In this document: positions 13,394 to 14,727 of the stretch, in pieces
Position numbering within the stretch: the first letter of the stretch is position 1
Layout of the letters: each line of letters begins with the position of its first letter
NCBI GenBank assembly: GCA_023432995.1
Contig: JAEZES010000188.1
Coordinates: 1 to 14,727 of the forward strand
Length of the DNA stretch: 14,727 nucleotides
From: Pseudomonadota bacterium
Lineage (GTDB): Bacteria > Pseudomonadota > Alphaproteobacteria > Sphingomonadales > Sphingomonadaceae
Reading direction: 5' to 3'
The notes under the pieces: generated by a model
The model's input: the letters and a program-made list of their open reading frames with translations, nothing else
Told to the model about the DNA's origin: nothing
Databases searched by the model: none
Translations under genes and position numbers: made by a program

Positions 13394-14278
13394 CTAGCTG
13401 GAACGGACGAGGCGCCCCGCCACCGCATCGAGCCGCGCCACCGCTTGCGGATCCCACTGCTCGCGCGGAGTCACGATCGCGCCGTCGAGCGTGCGATCGA
13501 TGGGGCTCGGCTCGCGCTCGGCTGGCAGCTTCTTGAGCAGGTGGCGCAGGGCCGCGCGCGCGGCCTTGGCATTCGCGCGCATCGCCTGGAGGATCGCCGC
13601 TGCGTCGACCGTTTCGCCTTCGCGCCAGCAATCGTAATCGGTAATCATGCCGAGCAGCGCGTAGGGCAGCTCGGCCTCGCGCGCGAGCCGCGCCTCGGGC
13701 ATGCCGGTCATCCCGATCACGTCGCCGCCCCACTCGCGGTACATCCGGCTTTCGGCGCGGGTCGAGAACTGGGGGCCGTCGATGCAGACGTAGGTTCCTC
13801 GCCGGTGCAGCGCGGGGGGCTCCGGGAGATCGGCGAGGACCTCGGCGGCCACCTCCGCCACACGCCCGGCGAGCGCGGCGCAGACCGGATCGGCAAAGGC
13901 CACGTGGGCGGTGGCGCCGTCGTCGAAGAAGGTGCTCACGCGCCGTCGCGTCGCGTCGATGAACTGATCGACCACCAAGAGATCGCCGGGGCGGATCGTC
14001 TCCCGCATCGACCCCACCGCGCTCACGCTCAGCACCTGGGTGGCGCCGAGCTGCTTGAGCGCGCAGACGTTCGCTCGGTAGTTGATCGCGTGGGGGGGGT
14101 GGCGATGGCCGGCGCCGTGGCGCGGCAAGAACAGGAGCGTGGCCCCATCGATCTCGCCGCGGATCACGACGTCGCTCGGCGGCCCGTAGGGCGTCTCCAC
14201 GGCGTGGCGTTCGACGATCGTGAGCCCGGGGAGGGCGTAGAGGCCGCTGCCTCCGATGACGGCGAGGACTTCCTTCAT
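13394..14278 (-). CDS. mtnP: S-methyl-5'-thioadenosine phosphorylase
   Basis: MtnP splits methylthioadenosine, a by-product of polyamine and homoserine-lactone synthesis, with phosphate into adenine and methylthioribose-1-phosphate. The 294-residue protein has I-G-G-S-G-L-Y (8-14), phosphate-binding P-R-H-G (52-55), S-A-V-G-S (86-90), the long motif D-G-P-Q-F-S-T-R-A-E-S (167-177), V-I-G-M-T-G-M-P-E-A (187-196), and T-D-Y-D-C-W (213-218). D214 and D216 there are the base-binding Asp pair of MTAP enzymes, separating it from purine nucleoside phosphorylase, which has Asn. A C-terminal extension (R-E-P-S-P-I-D onward, 255-294) is present. A run of eight C sits in codons 60-63 with the frame intact. 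The ATG is 10 bp from the gmk stop. Leucine is mostly CTC, as in gmk. Confidence 0.92.
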   Translation of the reverse strand: MKEVLAVIGGSGLYALPGLTIVERHAVETPYGPPSDVVIRGEIDGATLLFLPRHGAGHRHPPHAINYRANVCALKQLGATQVLSVSAVGSMRETIRPGDLLVVDQFIDATRRRVSTFFDDGATAHVAFADPVCAALAGRVAEVAAEVLADLPEPPALHRRGTYVCIDGPQFSTRAESRMYREWGGDVIGMTGMPEARLAREAELPYALLGMITDYDCWREGETVDAAAILQAMRANAKAARAALRHLLKKLPAEREPSPIDRTLDGAIVTPREQWDPQAVARLDAVAGRLVRSS

Positions 14279-14288
14279 GGCATGGTCG

Positions 14289-14727
14289 TCAGGTTCCGTT
14301 GACGAGGGCGACCTGGGCCTCGGCGAGCAGCTGCTCGCACCGGCGGGCGTGGCGCCGACGGCGGCACCGCTCCGCGAAGACGATGGATCGGAGGCGCTCG
14401 TGCGCCTGGTTCACCTCGTCGTTGACCACGACGTAGTCGAAGAGCCCGTACTGCGCGATCTCTCGGCGGGCGTTGTTCAGCCGGCGCTGTGTCGCCGCCT
14501 CGCTTTCGGTGCCGCGGCCCCGGAGGCGGCGCTCGAGCTCCTCGAGCGAGGGGGGCAGGATGAAGACGCTCACGGCCTCGGGGAAGGCGGCGGTGATCTG
14601 GCGCGCGCCCTGGAAGTCGAGGTCGAAGATGATGCCGTCGAAGTCGGGCCGCTCGCGGGCGATCGCGATCTCCTGCATGCTCGTGCCGTAGTAGCGGCCG
14701 AGGACCTGGGCCCACTCGGCGAAAGCG
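14289..14727 (-). CDS. gmk: guanylate kinase, C-terminal part (5' end outside window)
   Basis: Gmk phosphorylates GMP to GDP. The window holds the last 145 residues and the stop; the P-loop lies beyond 14727. Visible motifs: F-A-E-W-A-Q-V-L-G-R-Y-Y-G-T (GMP-binding region), F-D-L-D-F-Q-G-A-R-Q-I, V-F-I-L-P-P-S-L-E-E-L-E-R-R-L, the lid region R-G-R-G-T-E-S-E, and F-D-Y-V-V-V-N-D. The frame continues upstream of the internal ATG at 14678, so that ATG is not the start. The lid lacks the H-W found in alphaproteobacterial Gmk before Y-D-Y (here A-Q-Y-G-L-F-D-Y), and the tail A-E-R-C-R-R-R-R-H-A-R-R recalls Myxococcota enzymes, from memory. Leucine is 9 CTC to 3 CTG. It is probably in an operon with mtnP. 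Confidence 0.93.
   Translation of the reverse strand, partial: AFAEWAQVLGRYYGTSMQEIAIARERPDFDGIIFDLDFQGARQITAAFPEAVSVFILPPSLEELERRLRGRGTESEAATQRRLNNARREIAQYGLFDYVVVNDEVNQAHERLRSIVFAERCRRRRHARRCEQLLAEAQVALVNGT

Noticed and set aside
13337..14302. 321-codon open frame on the plus strand opposite mtnP
   Set aside because: It mirrors mtnP, whose conserved motifs are unmistakable; the plus-strand product is low-information and domain-free.
1..14727. CRISPR array, tRNA/rRNA, insertion sequence, phage or defence genes
   Set aside because: No spaced identical repeats, cloverleaf-like segments, terminal inverted repeats, transposase, integrase or nuclease-type genes were seen apart from rnhA, which is housekeeping.

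Overview
The window is high-GC DNA (roughly two-thirds G+C) carrying an alphaproteobacterial chromosomal segment, most likely from the Sphingomonadales (Erythrobacter/Sphingomonas type). Reasons: the ispH-thrB-rnhA order, the aminoglycoside-phosphotransferase-type ThrB, the cpa/tad pilus genes and the YegP-like protein all look like that group. I judged this from protein sequence by eye; no search was run.

Layout. (1) 1-515, minus: a partial lipoprotein gene, divergent from (2) 635-3037, plus: a tight run ispH, thrB, rnhA (isoprenoid synthesis, threonine synthesis, RNA:DNA hybrid removal). (3) 3041-5344, minus: a putative operon read as alpha/beta hydrolase, DauA-like FAD amino-acid oxidoreductase (4-bp GTGA overlap), then a small YegP-type protein that starts at TTG and ends 3 bp from the end of rnhA. 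(4) 5420-12751, plus: a Flp/Tad type IVc pilus locus, cpaA (prepilin peptidase), cpaB, cpaC (secretin), cpaD (lipoprotein), cpaE (MinD/ParA-like localisation factor), tadB and tadC (inner-membrane platform), closed by a strong hairpin terminator at 12776-12809. (5) 12845-14727, minus: a MarR-type regulator, then upstream of it mtnP and the 3' part of gmk, 10 bp apart.

The pilus genes supply prepilin processing (CpaA), the outer-membrane channel and its partners (CpaB, C, D), polar placement (CpaE) and the platform (TadB, C). The assembly ATPase CpaF/TadA, the Flp pilin and TadD are absent, although cpaF usually sits between cpaE and tadB, so the system must depend on genes elsewhere or be incomplete.

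Points that stand out: the missing cpaF; a hydrolase gene with no usual start codon, whose 5' end coincides with a good promoter for the pilus operon; a repeated GGTTACTT motif in that promoter; a palindrome upstream of the marR gene; and a guanylate kinase that does not look alphaproteobacterial, suggesting transfer or a contig join near 13,325-13,400. I see no clear new defence or mobile system: no CRISPR, tRNA, rRNA or insertion sequence.
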